34,236 bases of DNA from Lachnospiraceae bacterium UBA7225 (GCA_002473385.1 DKTR01000079.1:1-34236); one strand, 5' to 3'. Shown: positions 1-7,636, counted from the stretch's first letter. Notes: generated by a model not told the origin, from the sequence alone. Translations and numbers: made by a program.

Positions 1-54
1 GGTAATAGTTTTTCCAACTCCCATCGTTCCGCCTATTAAGTAAATATTTTTCAT
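1..54 (-). CDS. P-loop ATPase/kinase, N-terminal fragment
   Basis: Only the first 18 codons lie in the window; the gene continues past the left edge. The peptide begins MKNIYLIGGTMGVGKT, a beta strand running straight into a Walker A loop (GTMGVGKT), which binds the phosphates of ATP or GTP. This start is typical of small predicted kinases and AAA-type P-loop proteins of Firmicutes, but the fragment cannot say which substrate is used. The ATG follows an AGGAA-type ribosome binding site and lies 41 bases after the stop of the GNAT gene upstream, so it is probably the last visible member of the same minus-strand operon. Confidence 0.6.
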   Translation of the reverse strand, partial: MKNIYLIGGTMGVGKTIT

Positions 55-95
55 GGTCTTCTTATTCCTGCAATTCCAATACCATCAGGTAGTCT

Positions 96-614
96 TCATT
101 CTGCTTCCTTAATACCTGAAATCCCAGTTTCCAATACAGTAGAATTCCTGCCTCTCTCTTTTTCCATAGTATGGTAGCAGAGGAAATCTCCGTTTTCTGT
201 TTCAATTTTTTCATACGAAGTAATCTGGTACCCTCGTTTCAGATACATACTCTCTGCCGGAAAAGAAGCATCCACATGAACCTTGGGATTATTTTCAAAA
301 ATCCGCGCTTCCAGTAAATCCATCAGTCTGCTTCCATATCCCTTACCCTGATATTCCGGCAAAATAAACAATCTGCAAATCTCATTTTCCCGAATGCTTC
401 CGGTTCCTACGACGTTTCCCTGTACCATCACAAGATAGATTTCTTCGTAGGACATCACTTCTTCAATCCTTGCTTCACTGTGCAGATCAAGAAAAAACTG
501 CACTGCACCTGACGGATAATAGTGAGGGTATACTTTTTGTATCGTTTTTTCTACTATCTTTGATACAACAGTAGGATTATCTGTCAGTATCAACTCCATA
601 TCCAAACTTTCCAT
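96..614 (-). CDS. GNAT family N-acetyltransferase
   Basis: A 172-residue protein with the GNAT fold, which moves an acetyl group from acetyl-CoA to an amine; the acceptor cannot be read from sequence. The acetyl-CoA loop (motif A) is clear at about residues 82-98: LFILPEYQGKGYGSRLM, containing Q-G-K-G-Y-G. It is preceded by the usual strand carrying VVGTGSIRENEIC and followed by the late-fold segment FPAESMYLKRGYQ, where the conserved Tyr and Gly of the last helix-strand pair sit. The tail after residue 150 is charged and may not be structured. The ATG is immediately preceded by the TAA of the GyrI-like gene, with a GGAGG site inside the end of that gene, so the two are translationally linked. 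Confidence is high for the family and none is claimed for the substrate. Confidence 0.88.
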   Translation of the reverse strand: MESLDMELILTDNPTVVSKIVEKTIQKVYPHYYPSGAVQFFLDLHSEARIEEVMSYEEIYLVMVQGNVVGTGSIRENEICRLFILPEYQGKGYGSRLMDLLEARIFENNPKVHVDASFPAESMYLKRGYQITSYEKIETENGDFLCYHTMEKERGRNSTVLETGISGIKEAE

Positions 615-1082
615 TTATAACCTCCGAATTGGAAAAAACATATATCCCTGTCCATTTTCCTTCGGACAATTAAAGTCATGGACCGCCCCTGCCAGTTCTA
701 TCCCCTGTTCTTCCATATATTCCAGCACCTTCACAAATATATCCTGTTCCGTACATTTCACATACAAATATTCATATCCTGGAATTGTCCATTTTACCCA
801 TCCTGCCGGGGTTTCCGCTTCATCTGCAACCTCTACACCCGCCAGATACAGTCCCTCCGTAAAATGGTTTTCCCATGGTTTGAAAGAACGTGAAAAATCA
901 GACATTGCGCCCCATATGCCGCCAATATTTCCATTTTCATCCCTTTTTGCAAGGTGGGCAACTTCATGAAAGTGACGGTTTGCATCTTCCCACAATTTCT
1001 GTATAAAGCCTGCGCCATCTTTTGTAGAACCTTCTTTTCCAATTACAGAAAAAGATTCCTTCACACATTTTTTTATTTCCAT
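615..1082 (-). CDS. GyrI-like / AraC effector-binding domain protein
   Basis: A 155-residue stand-alone small-molecule-binding domain of the GyrI-like type, the fold also used as the effector domain of AraC and MerR-type multidrug regulators (BmrR, Rob) and by DNA gyrase inhibitors. The signature is the C-terminal half: ...AETPAGWVKWTIPGYEYLYV followed by an acidic helix and a final strand ending MFFPIRRL. No helix-turn-helix is present, so it is a binding protein, not a transcription factor by itself. The start is supported by an AAAGGTGA site; that site overlaps the stop codon of the DUF3795 reading frame just upstream (stop at 1087-1089), so expression probably depends on translation of that frame. 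The ligand is unknown. It could bind a xenobiotic or act as a weak hydrolase, as some family members do. Confidence 0.8.
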   Translation of the reverse strand: MEIKKCVKESFSVIGKEGSTKDGAGFIQKLWEDANRHFHEVAHLAKRDENGNIGGIWGAMSDFSRSFKPWENHFTEGLYLAGVEVADEAETPAGWVKWTIPGYEYLYVKCTEQDIFVKVLEYMEEQGIELAGAVHDFNCPKENGQGYMFFPIRRL

Positions 1083-1086
1083 TTTG

Positions 1087-1634
1087 TCACCTTTTCTTTC
1101 TTAACTTCAACACAATCTGTCTCTCATCGGCTATATTTTCCAACCGCTTTTTTATATAAGCTGCTCTCTCTTTTCTCGATAGACTACCTGATTCTTGCTC
1201 CGTTTCTATCTCTTGCATTACTGATTTTAAATCTCCTAACTCCAATAAATTTACAGCTACGCAAAAGAAATTCTTTTTTCGCCCATCATTGTAATTTTCC
1301 AAAAGGAATGCCAAAATGCGGATTTTCTCTTCCTGCTCTGCCCTGTACGCTTCCACACCGATTTCCTGCTGCTTCTCCAAAACTTTTTCTGATTCTGATG
1401 TGTGACAAACGAATCGAACACATCAATATTTTCATATTTTTCGCAGGGAAAATCCTGACACTGGCCGCAATATTCCGGCTTCCCATGCTGCAGGCTGCAT
1501 CTGGCTATTTTACAGGACTGATTTCCTTCACCGCCGCCGCATCCAGGGCAATGCCCATCCAGGTGCATAGGACACAGTCCGCAATTTAATCCACACAAAG
1601 AAAACAATAAATCTGATCTTGTAAAATCCTTCAA
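1087..1634 (-). pseudogene. DUF3795 Cys-rich protein, split by a -1 frameshift
   Basis: Two overlapping frames together make one DUF3795 protein. The N-terminal part has the family's Cys-rich, probably zinc-binding region (SLCGLNCGLCPMHLDGHC, then CPGCGGG and CGQCQDFPC). It runs to about position 1380 and then turns into basic nonsense ending at 1257. The C-terminal part in the -1 frame (EKQQEIGVEAYRAEQEEK and on, to the stop at 1087) is a typical DUF3795 tail. The frames join at an A-run read CAG AAA AAG TTT; one extra A there, or a -1 slip on AAA AAG, restores a continuous protein of about 182 residues. The best start is a TTG at 1634 behind GGGGAGA, 23 bases after the upstream GNAT stop; the longer ATG at 1700 would overlap that gene. 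A natural indel, a sequencing error and programmed slippage all fit. Function of the family is not established. Confidence 0.75.
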
Positions 1635-1657
1635 AATGTCTCTCCCCTCTATCCTGT

Positions 1658-2104
1658 TTAGCCTTTTATCTGCTCCACTTTCAGAATCATTTTTTGGCAT
1701 GGATAATCAAATACCACCAGTTCTTCATCATCCACAAATCCGCACGAATGATAACAGTAACGGGCAGCCATTCCTTTCTGGTCTCCTTCCCGGAATGTAA
1801 TCACAGAAACCGCTTCCCCATCCTCAAAACATTCTGCCATCCGTTTAATTAGTCGTTTCCCCACGCCCTGTTTTCGGAATTCCGGCATGACTGCCAGGAA
1901 CGTAAGCTCTTTTTCCTGATAAGAAAAAGTAAGCATTCCCGCCAGCCTGCCCTCTTTTTCTTCCAGAAGTGCTTCCTTATCATCTATGGCCTTATCAAGT
2001 GCTTCCATGAATTCTGCCTCCTGGTATCCAGGAAAAGCATCTTTCACATGTTCCATCATGGAACGTACCTTGTTAATATCCTCTTTCGTTACATATCGAA
2101 TCAT
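1658..2104 (-). CDS. GNAT family N-acetyltransferase
   Basis: A 148-residue GNAT protein. Motif A lies near residues 70-86 (LAVMPEFRKQGVGKRLI; R-K-Q-G-V-G-K binds the pyrophosphate of acetyl-CoA), preceded by the strand KELTF and followed by ARYCYHSCGFVDDEELVVF, the usual motif B region with the Tyr near the thioester. The N-terminus (MIRYVTKEDINKVRSMM) is the normal first strand and helix of the fold, supporting this start. Its ATG overlaps the TGA of the upstream Cdd1-like gene by four bases (ATGA), a coupled pair. It is not similar enough to the other acetyltransferase in this operon to look like a recent duplicate. Acceptor substrate unknown. Confidence 0.88.
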   Translation of the reverse strand: MIRYVTKEDINKVRSMMEHVKDAFPGYQEAEFMEALDKAIDDKEALLEEKEGRLAGMLTFSYQEKELTFLAVMPEFRKQGVGKRLIKRMAECFEDGEAVSVITFREGDQKGMAARYCYHSCGFVDDEELVVFDYPCQKMILKVEQIKG

Positions 2105-2400
2105 TGATTTTCACACCTTTCCGGATACTCCTTATCCTTCCAATACCACCATTTCAATTTCTCCGGTTCATGCTGCCCATGTTCTGCAAAATATACTGCG
2201 CAGCGAAATACATACAGCACACATCTGTCATCCTGGAATCCCTTTTTCATACAATCCAGACGATACAATTCTTCCGGGTCTTTTCCCCTTAAGTCTGAAA
2301 TGCAGTAGATTCCAATATTTTTCAAATGCTGTTCCATATTTGCTCCCACACCCGGTATCTTCTTCAAATCACTGGTTTTATTCTCCTCATTCTGCATCAT
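2101..2400 (-). CDS. Helix-hairpin-helix 'pathogenicity locus' (Cdd1-like) protein
   Basis: A 99-residue protein matching the small 'pathogenicity locus' (Cdd1) family: a helix-hairpin-helix at residues 10-30 (SDLKKIPGVGANMEQHLKNI, with the hairpin I-P-G-V-G), then ISDLRGKDPEELYRLDC, and a C-terminal half rich in Trp, Cys and Lys (LKWWYWKDKEYPERC). HhH hairpins of this type contact DNA backbones; the family has no proven role despite its name. It is the first gene of the small-gene operon. The ATG follows CAGGAGGATTTGGG. A second, adjacent ATG (MMQN) makes the start uncertain by one codon. Upstream, between gene and probable promoter, lies an inverted repeat (2422-2467). Confidence 0.8.
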   Translation of the reverse strand: MMQNEENKTSDLKKIPGVGANMEQHLKNIGIYCISDLRGKDPEELYRLDCMKKGFQDDRCVLYVFRCAVYFAEHGQHEPEKLKWWYWKDKEYPERCENQ

Positions 2401-2850
2401 CCCAAATCCTCCTGCTGGAAAGGCATGGGTGATTTTATATTGTCAATATCACCAGATTGCCCATGCCCTCTCTCCATTTCAAAATACAGCTTTTCTTCTT
2501 TTCATCGTATCGTAAATAAGTGTGACAACTATCTGTCAGTTTCAACCTTCAATCTTTATTTTTTCAGTATATCATGGAACCATATACAGACACCATAATA
2601 TTTCGCATACAAAGATTAATTTTCTGTGCAGTATAAACTTTCGTCCCGCGGTTCTCACTTTTGCCACGGAGCATAGACTTTTGCCAAATAGTACAGGGTT
2701 TCGTTCCGTGGTATCCATTCTTCCGGATACCACGGAACAAAACCCTGTTTTCCATTTACCCCACCCGGAGTAAAATTTTTAATTCACATCTATTTTCTTC
2801 GTAAAAACACAAGTCCATTTTTCTCAAAAGTGCCCGAAAAGCCCGGAAAA
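2401..2850. other. Non-coding gap (450 bases) with inverted repeats
   Basis: No convincing gene is seen on either strand. On the right lies the 3' end of the rlmD operon and on the left the 5' region of the Cdd1-like operon, both minus strand. It holds the arms GGCATGGG (2422-2429) and CCCATGCC (2460-2467), which would fold in the 5' leader of the Cdd1-like mRNA, with an inner GTGAT/ATCAC pairing. A TATAAA-like element at about 2437-2446 on the minus strand might be a promoter but has no good -35. A much longer inverted repeat (2693-2748) is listed separately. Around it, 2638-2722 holds loosely similar pieces such as ACTTTTGCCA twice and TTCGTCCCGCGG / TTCGTTCCGTGG, which look like a decayed repetitive stretch. 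Confidence 0.6.
2693..2748. repeat. 24-bp inverted repeat, long hairpin
   Basis: The arms 2693-2716 and 2725-2748 are complementary over 24 positions with one wobble-type mismatch (TTTCG on the left against CAAAA on the right), leaving an 8-base spacer (ATTCTTCC). Transcribed either way it would be a very stable hairpin. On the plus strand it is followed by TTTTCC, on the minus strand by TACTATTTGG, so it is not a textbook intrinsic terminator, although it lies about 100 bases after the rlmD stop codon and could end or protect that mRNA. It is longer and more perfect than the other terminators in the window and may be a mobile palindromic element. Confidence 0.7.
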
Positions 2851-4134
2851 TCAACGTTTTTTAACGAGAAGAGCCACGGTTTCAACGTGAGATGTGAAGC
2901 AGAACATGTCCGTTGGCTGTATTTTCTCTACATTATATCCGTTTGCAGTCAGATATTTCAGATCCCTCGCCAATGTTTCAGGATTACATGAAATATACAC
3001 AACTTTTGAGGGATGGAGCTTTACAACTGAGGACAGAAATGCTTCGTCGCTTCCTGCCCGTGGAGGATCCATGAACACAACGTCCACGCCTACATTTTGT
3101 TCTGCGAGGTCCGTCATGAATTTTCCCGCATCCGCTTTATAAAATTGCGCATTTGTGATAGCGTTTCTTCTGGCATTGATCCGTGCGTCGCGGACCGCAT
3201 CGCCGTTTAGCTCTACGCCGATAACCTCTTTCGCCTTTGATGCCGCGATCAGACCGATGGTGCCTATTCCGCAGTATGCATCCAGAATGCGCTCTTTTCC
3301 TGTCAGATGGGCATAGTCGATAGCGGTCTGATAAAGGATTTCGGTCTGCACCGGATTTACCTGATAGAAAGACTTTGCAGAAATACGGAAAGTTTTTCCA
3401 AGCAGGGTGTCCTCAATGTAACCGGGTCCATAGAGTACCTTTTCTTTTTCCCCCAGTACCATGCTGGTTCTTTTGTCGTTTACATTCAGGATAATTGTGG
3501 TAATATCGGGATGAAGCCTGCGCAGCGCTGCCACAAAGTTGTTTTTAGACGGAAGGATCGGGCTTCTGAGCACCAGAACAACCATAATCTGTCCGCTCTG
3601 AAAACCACGGCGCACCAGCACATGGCGCAGCAGACCATAATCGGTATCCTCATCATAGATCTTAATTTTGAAGGACTTCAAAAGCCCGCGGATGCTGCGT
3701 ATGATCTCCGCCGATTTCTGATCCTCAATCAGACACTGTTCCACCAGAATAATTTTATGGGTATTTTCCTGGTAAGTGCCGGATATTATTTCTCCGGTCC
3801 GTGTCCTGCCAAAGACAGCGTGTACTTTGTTACGATAATAATATGGATTTTCCATACCGATAATCGGACATACCCCGCCAAAAGGTTTCAGAAGCTTTTC
3901 TACCTGCCGTTGTTTGATTTTAAGCTGCTGCTTATAGGGAGTTTCCAGAAGCTGGCAGCCACCGCATTTTTTTTGCACCGGACATGCCAATGCACCGCCC
4001 GTCGCACACCGCGATGCATCAGCCCGCTCCCCGCCGGATTCAGATTTTTTCTTATCCCCAGGCATTTTGCTTCCTATATGCTCTTTTGCAATTCCATGCT
4101 TTACAACACTCTCTGTTGCTTTCTTTTCTCTCAT
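2851..4134 (-). CDS. rlmD: 23S rRNA (uracil-5-)-methyltransferase, RlmD/RumA family
   Basis: A 427-residue SAM-dependent m5U RNA methyltransferase of the TrmA/RlmD/RlmCD family. The 4Fe-4S ligands are visible: C51-X5-C57-X2-C60 (CPVQKKCGGC) and C134 (VEQC). The methyltransferase core shows the SAM motif ILDAYCGIGTIGL, the MDPPRAG loop, the catalytic nucleophile C383 in VYISCNPETLARDL and the general base E418 in HVETVALL. There is no N-terminal TRAM domain; instead about 45 charged residues precede the cluster. The exact target uridine (U1939, U747 or both, as in Bacillus RlmCD) cannot be told from sequence. The start ATG overlaps the TGA of the NYN gene by four bases, so the RNA nuclease-like protein and this enzyme are made together. 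It is the last gene of the operon. Confidence 0.9.
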   Translation of the reverse strand: MREKKATESVVKHGIAKEHIGSKMPGDKKKSESGGERADASRCATGGALACPVQKKCGGCQLLETPYKQQLKIKQRQVEKLLKPFGGVCPIIGMENPYYYRNKVHAVFGRTRTGEIISGTYQENTHKIILVEQCLIEDQKSAEIIRSIRGLLKSFKIKIYDEDTDYGLLRHVLVRRGFQSGQIMVVLVLRSPILPSKNNFVAALRRLHPDITTIILNVNDKRTSMVLGEKEKVLYGPGYIEDTLLGKTFRISAKSFYQVNPVQTEILYQTAIDYAHLTGKERILDAYCGIGTIGLIAASKAKEVIGVELNGDAVRDARINARRNAITNAQFYKADAGKFMTDLAEQNVGVDVVFMDPPRAGSDEAFLSSVVKLHPSKVVYISCNPETLARDLKYLTANGYNVEKIQPTDMFCFTSHVETVALLVKKR

Positions 4135-5162
4135 TTTCTGCTGCCTGCTCTTTTTTTCGGTTTTTCTTTCTCTTTTTCCTTTTCCTTTGTATCTTCGAAG
4201 ACTGCCCGGATCTGTTTGCCCTCGCCTTTTGTGCGGATGTTCGGGATACTGCTGATATATTCCTTCAGCCGGGAATAACCGAAGTCGCGCACCTTAAAGT
4301 CCTTAAACTGCAAATGAATTTTATTACCGAGCGGTCCGAGCGCAATACCGACACTGCCGCTGCTTTGCACCTGCTCAACAATATATTTTTCCAGACTTTC
4401 CTTGCGTGACGGATCTTCATAGAGCGCCACGGACATTTTAGAGCCTTCCCGGATTACCTTCAGCTTCGGGAAGGTTTCCAGAAATTTATAAAGCATGCTG
4501 TATCCATAATTGCGGACATCGAAATCCGGGTAAAGCTTTACCAGACGGCTGCCCACTTCCCCGAGCCCGGTTTCCTTATCATTGTTCTGATTTTCTGTAA
4601 TAATTTTGATAACCGCTTCCTCTACCTGCTCACGGCTTACCACATCGCCCTCATCAGATTTCTGTATGATCTGCCCCACCGCAGATGCCACCGGTGCCTT
4701 CTCTTCCTTTTCCGATGTACTATCCTCCAGAAGCAGCTCCAGCGTTGTAAAAATATTGCATGCCTGGCGGAAGGGAATCGGCGTTTTTGCCTCACCCATA
4801 CCGATCACATTCTGTCCGCTCTCCCGCAGACGGCTCGCCAGTCTGGTAAAGTCGCTGTCACTGGATACCAGGCAGAAGCCATCTACATTCCCCGTATACA
4901 AAATATCCATCGCATCAATGATCATTGCCGAGTCTGTAGCATTTTTCCCCTGCGTATAACTGTATTGCTGGATCGGACTAATGGAGTTCTGCAGCAGCAC
5001 CTCCTTCCAGCTTGTATGCTGTGTGCTTGTCCAGTCCCCGTAAATCCGCTTGTAAGTTACATTTCCATATTTCGAAAGCTCATCCAGTATTGGTTTAATA
5101 TATTTTGCAGACACGTTGTCCGCATCAATCAAAAGCGCGTACCTTTCTTCATTTTCTTTCAT
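4131..5162 (-). CDS. NYN domain protein with two OST-HTH/LOTUS domains
   Basis: A 343-residue protein. Residues 1-150 form a NYN (PIN-like, LabA/DUF88) domain with the acidic metal-binding residues of this RNase fold: LLIDADN near residue 12, TDSAMIIDAMD near residue 76 and VSSDSDF near residue 99. Two copies of an OST-HTH (LOTUS) fold follow, roughly residues 185-250 and 255-325; the repeated core reads as YPDFDVRNYGYSMLYKFLE and FKDFKVRDFGYSRLKEYI. LOTUS domains bind RNA, reportedly preferring structured or G-rich RNA. The tail is highly basic (KEKEKEKEKPKKR). The sequence suggests a cytoplasmic RNA-binding nuclease or regulator. Its ATG follows the TAA of nth directly, and its own stop overlaps the start of rlmD. 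RNA substrate unknown; nuclease activity is inferred from the acidic residues only. Confidence 0.88.
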   Translation of the reverse strand: MKENEERYALLIDADNVSAKYIKPILDELSKYGNVTYKRIYGDWTSTQHTSWKEVLLQNSISPIQQYSYTQGKNATDSAMIIDAMDILYTGNVDGFCLVSSDSDFTRLASRLRESGQNVIGMGEAKTPIPFRQACNIFTTLELLLEDSTSEKEEKAPVASAVGQIIQKSDEGDVVSREQVEEAVIKIITENQNNDKETGLGEVGSRLVKLYPDFDVRNYGYSMLYKFLETFPKLKVIREGSKMSVALYEDPSRKESLEKYIVEQVQSSGSVGIALGPLGNKIHLQFKDFKVRDFGYSRLKEYISSIPNIRTKGEGKQIRAVFEDTKEKEKEKEKPKKRAGSRK

Positions 5163-5801
5163 TTATTCAACTCCCTTTTTCTTGCAGATATCCTGCAGGC
5201 AGCAGCGGTCGCAGTATGGCTTCGTCCGCGCCGTGCAGATTTCCCTGCCGTGATAAACCAGCCGGTGACAGAAATCACTTCCTTCTTCAGGGGGAATCAT
5301 CTTCCAGAGCTCCATCTCCACTTTTTTCGGTTCCTTAATGCCGTCTACCAGCCCCATACGGTTCACAAGACGGATACAGTGAGTGTCTGTCACAATTGCC
5401 GGTTTTCCAAATACATCGCCCATAATCAGATTTGCACTCTTGCGCCCGACGCCCGGCAGTTTCAGCAATGCATTAAAATCCTCCGGGATTTTTCCATCAT
5501 ATTCCTCCTGCAGCATTTTCATGCAGGCACTGATGTCACGTGCCTTGCTATGACCCAGACCACACGGCTTTACGATGCGCTCAATGTCCTCCACGTCAGC
5601 CTCTGCCAGCTCCTTCACCCCCGGATATTTTGCAAACAGATCTGCCACAATGATATTCACCCTGGCGTCGGTGCACTGCGCCGCCAGCCGCACGCTCACC
5701 AGCAGCTTCCACGCCTGATCGTAATCCAGAGTACAGCCCGCATCCGGGTATTCCTTTTTTAAACGCTCAATGATTTCCAGCGCAAGCTCCTTCTTTGTCA
5801 T
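5163..5801 (-). CDS. nth: Endonuclease III
   Basis: A 212-residue bifunctional DNA glycosylase/AP lyase that removes oxidised pyrimidines in base excision repair. The helix-hairpin-helix and catalytic pair are plain: LPGVGRKSAN with K121, and VTDTH with D139, matching K120 and D138 of the E. coli enzyme. The C-terminal 4Fe-4S loop has C189, C197, C200 and C206, a C-X7-C-X2-C-X5-C spacing, one residue longer in the first gap than the classic X6, with an additional Cys at 201. Length is normal. The ATG has a GGGAGG site and lies 22 bases after the MATE stop codon; the next gene starts on the base after its TAA. No sign of decay. Confidence 0.94.
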   Translation of the reverse strand: MTKKELALEIIERLKKEYPDAGCTLDYDQAWKLLVSVRLAAQCTDARVNIIVADLFAKYPGVKELAEADVEDIERIVKPCGLGHSKARDISACMKMLQEEYDGKIPEDFNALLKLPGVGRKSANLIMGDVFGKPAIVTDTHCIRLVNRMGLVDGIKEPKKVEMELWKMIPPEEGSDFCHRLVYHGREICTARTKPYCDRCCLQDICKKKGVE

Positions 5802-5823
5802 TCGTACATCCTCCCTGATATCT

Positions 5824-7161
5824 TTACAGTACCGGCATCAGTCTCCGGTTCAAAATTAACGCCAGCACAAACGCTGCCGCATCCGCCACTGCCTGTGCAC
5901 ATTGAACGCCGGTAATTCCGAAAAAAAGAGGCAGAATCAGCACGGCCGGCAGGAAAAAGATTCCCTGTCTGGCAGATGCGAGCACACTTGCCGGGACAGT
6001 GCGCCCGATTGTCTGAAACAACATATTGTTCAAAACGATCCAGCCTGTGAGCGGCAGCGTGACACACTGTGCACGCAGCGCCAGCGTGCCGATCCGGATA
6101 ACTTCCAGATCGTCTTTGCGGAAGATTGCGACAAGATTGCCGGAGAAGCAAAAACCCAGAATGCCAAGCACTACCAGCACCAATGTCGCTGTTTTGACGC
6201 AGAACCAGAACGCTTCCTTCACACGCTTAACATTTCCCGCACCATAATTAAAACCGCAGACCGGCTGAAACCCCTGCCCGAAACCAATCATTGTAGAACC
6301 CGCAAACATTGTAATGCGCATCACGATAGACATTGCCGCGATCGCCGCATCACCGTAAGGACCTGCTGCCAGATTCAATGCCACCGTGGCAAGACTTGCC
6401 AGTCCCTGCCGGCAGAGTGAAGGCAGCCCGCCGCCGATAATCTGGCTGATCGTCTCCGGAAGATACTTCATGTTCCGTATGCGGAGCGGGATGCAATTGG
6501 ACACTTTAATTCCGGTCAGAAGCAGAATAAAGGACAAAAACTGGCTGATAATCGTCGCCCACGCTGCGCCCGCAATACCCATATCAAATACAAAAATAAA
6601 AACCGGATCAAGGATCACATTAAGAATCGCACCGGATGTAATGCCGATCATCGCATAAAAAGCACTGCCCTGGAAACGCAGCAGGTTATTCAGCGTCAGC
6701 GCCGCTGTCATATACGGAGCACCGAGAAGAATCACGCTCAGATACTGCTTTGTGTACGGCAGAATCGTGCTGGTAGAGCCGAGGGCAACTGAAAGCGGTT
6801 CCAGAAAAAGCATCCCGCCGGTCAGAATGAATATTCCGCAGATGAGTGCTGAGAAAAAACCGCAGGAAGCAAGATGCTCCGCCTCTTCTATTTTCTTTGC
6901 TCCAAGCTTGCGTGACACGGAGTTGCCGGAGCCATGACCAAAGAAAAAGCCGATTGCCTGGATAATGGCCATTAACGGGAACACAACACCCACGGCCGCA
7001 GTGGCGCTGGTGCCAAGCTTCCCCACAAAAAATGTATCTGCCATATTATAAAAAGAAGTAATCAGCATACTGATAATTGTAGGTACCGAAAGCCTTGCGA
7101 TCAGTCCCGGTATCGGCGCCGTTGCCATCATCTGTTGCTTTTCCGCCTGCGTCATACTCAT
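5824..7161 (-). CDS. MATE family multidrug/Na+ antiporter
   Basis: A 445-residue integral membrane protein of the MATE family (MatE/NorM-like), exporting drugs or metabolites in exchange for Na+ or H+. It begins with the family's opening (PIPGLIARLSVPTIISMLITSFYNMADTFF at residues 14-43 contains the hallmark N-M-A-D-T-F-F-V-G), has an internal repeat in the second half (GGGLPSLCRQGLASLATV) and about 12 hydrophobic segments. I chose the ATG at 7161 because a GGGGAG site stands just upstream; a second ATG two codons on (7155) has more usual spacing. The longer open frame to 7203 would run through a hairpin terminator and has no ribosome site. It heads the MATE-nth-NYN-rlmD operon. Substrate unknown. 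Confidence 0.9.
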   Translation of the reverse strand: MSMTQAEKQQMMATAPIPGLIARLSVPTIISMLITSFYNMADTFFVGKLGTSATAAVGVVFPLMAIIQAIGFFFGHGSGNSVSRKLGAKKIEEAEHLASCGFFSALICGIFILTGGMLFLEPLSVALGSTSTILPYTKQYLSVILLGAPYMTAALTLNNLLRFQGSAFYAMIGITSGAILNVILDPVFIFVFDMGIAGAAWATIISQFLSFILLLTGIKVSNCIPLRIRNMKYLPETISQIIGGGLPSLCRQGLASLATVALNLAAGPYGDAAIAAMSIVMRITMFAGSTMIGFGQGFQPVCGFNYGAGNVKRVKEAFWFCVKTATLVLVVLGILGFCFSGNLVAIFRKDDLEVIRIGTLALRAQCVTLPLTGWIVLNNMLFQTIGRTVPASVLASARQGIFFLPAVLILPLFFGITGVQCAQAVADAAAFVLALILNRRLMPVL

Positions 7162-7184
7162 ACTCTCCCCTTTCTGAAATATAG

Positions 7185-7213
7185 CGAAACAAGAGCCTGC
7201 CAAGGCAGGCTCT
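7185..7213 (-). terminator. Rho-independent terminator after the DUF1622 gene
   Basis: A 10-bp perfect stem, AGAGCCTGCC (7192-7201) and GGCAGGCTCT (7204-7213), with a two-base gap. On the minus strand it is followed by TTGTTTC. It stands about 40 bases after the DUF1622 stop and about 30 bases before the MATE start codon, so it most likely separates the Nudix-DUF1622 unit from the MATE operon. No good promoter is visible between hairpin and MATE gene, so a read-through or attenuation role is also possible. Confidence 0.7.
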
Positions 7214-7251
7214 CACACTGAACACGATCCTTTTCGTGATGATTCTCCTGT

Positions 7252-7596
7252 TTACGCTTCCTTGTGCTCTCCTGTTCCCACTTCTTTTTCCTCCTGCCGG
7301 ATTTCCCAGTGAATAAGGAAGGTAAGTGCAGCGCGCAGCACAATGATGCCAGCCACAATGGCAATCTCTTTCCACTCACGCACAACAACCGTGCGCAAAA
7401 TCTCACTGCCAAGCTTAAATTCCAGCCCCATAGCAAGCCCTTTCGCCAGATAAATTCTGGTGTCCGGTTTCCGTGTCACATATTTGTAGAGACTTACCAG
7501 ACTTGTGCAGATAATCACACCAACACCGATATATTCAAAAATTAAAATACCACATTCTACCAGCAATTCCAGCAGCGAGTTTAAAAATCTTATCAT
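7252..7596 (-). CDS. DUF1622 family membrane protein
   Basis: A 114-residue small membrane protein with three hydrophobic segments: residues 5-32 (LLELLVECGILIFEYIGVGV), a central one around AKGLAMGLEFKLGSEI, and one near AIVAGIIVLRAALTFLIHW. The stretch LAKGLAMGLEFKLGSEILRT and the following VREWKEI are the recognisable core of the DUF1622 family, which has no known function. I start at the ATG at 7596 because GGAG sits six bases upstream; the open frame to 7668 has no ribosome site and would overlap the Nudix gene. It follows the Nudix gene by 40 bases and is probably in its transcript. Confidence 0.82.
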   Translation of the reverse strand: MIRFLNSLLELLVECGILIFEYIGVGVIICTSLVSLYKYVTRKPDTRIYLAKGLAMGLEFKLGSEILRTVVVREWKEIAIVAGIIVLRAALTFLIHWEIRQEEKEVGTGEHKEA

Positions 7597-7636
7597 GGTC
7601 TGCTCCATCCTTATCGTTTGCAGGGTTCTTCTTATT

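Noticed and set aside
954..1589. A 211-codon plus-strand frame across the GyrI-like and DUF3795 genes
   Set aside because: Its codons mirror two recognisable minus-strand genes and the peptide has no family features.
3307..4278. A 323-codon plus-strand open frame opposite rlmD
   Set aside because: It is antisense to a well-conserved gene, is Phe/Leu/Cys-rich, and shows no domain or ribosome site.
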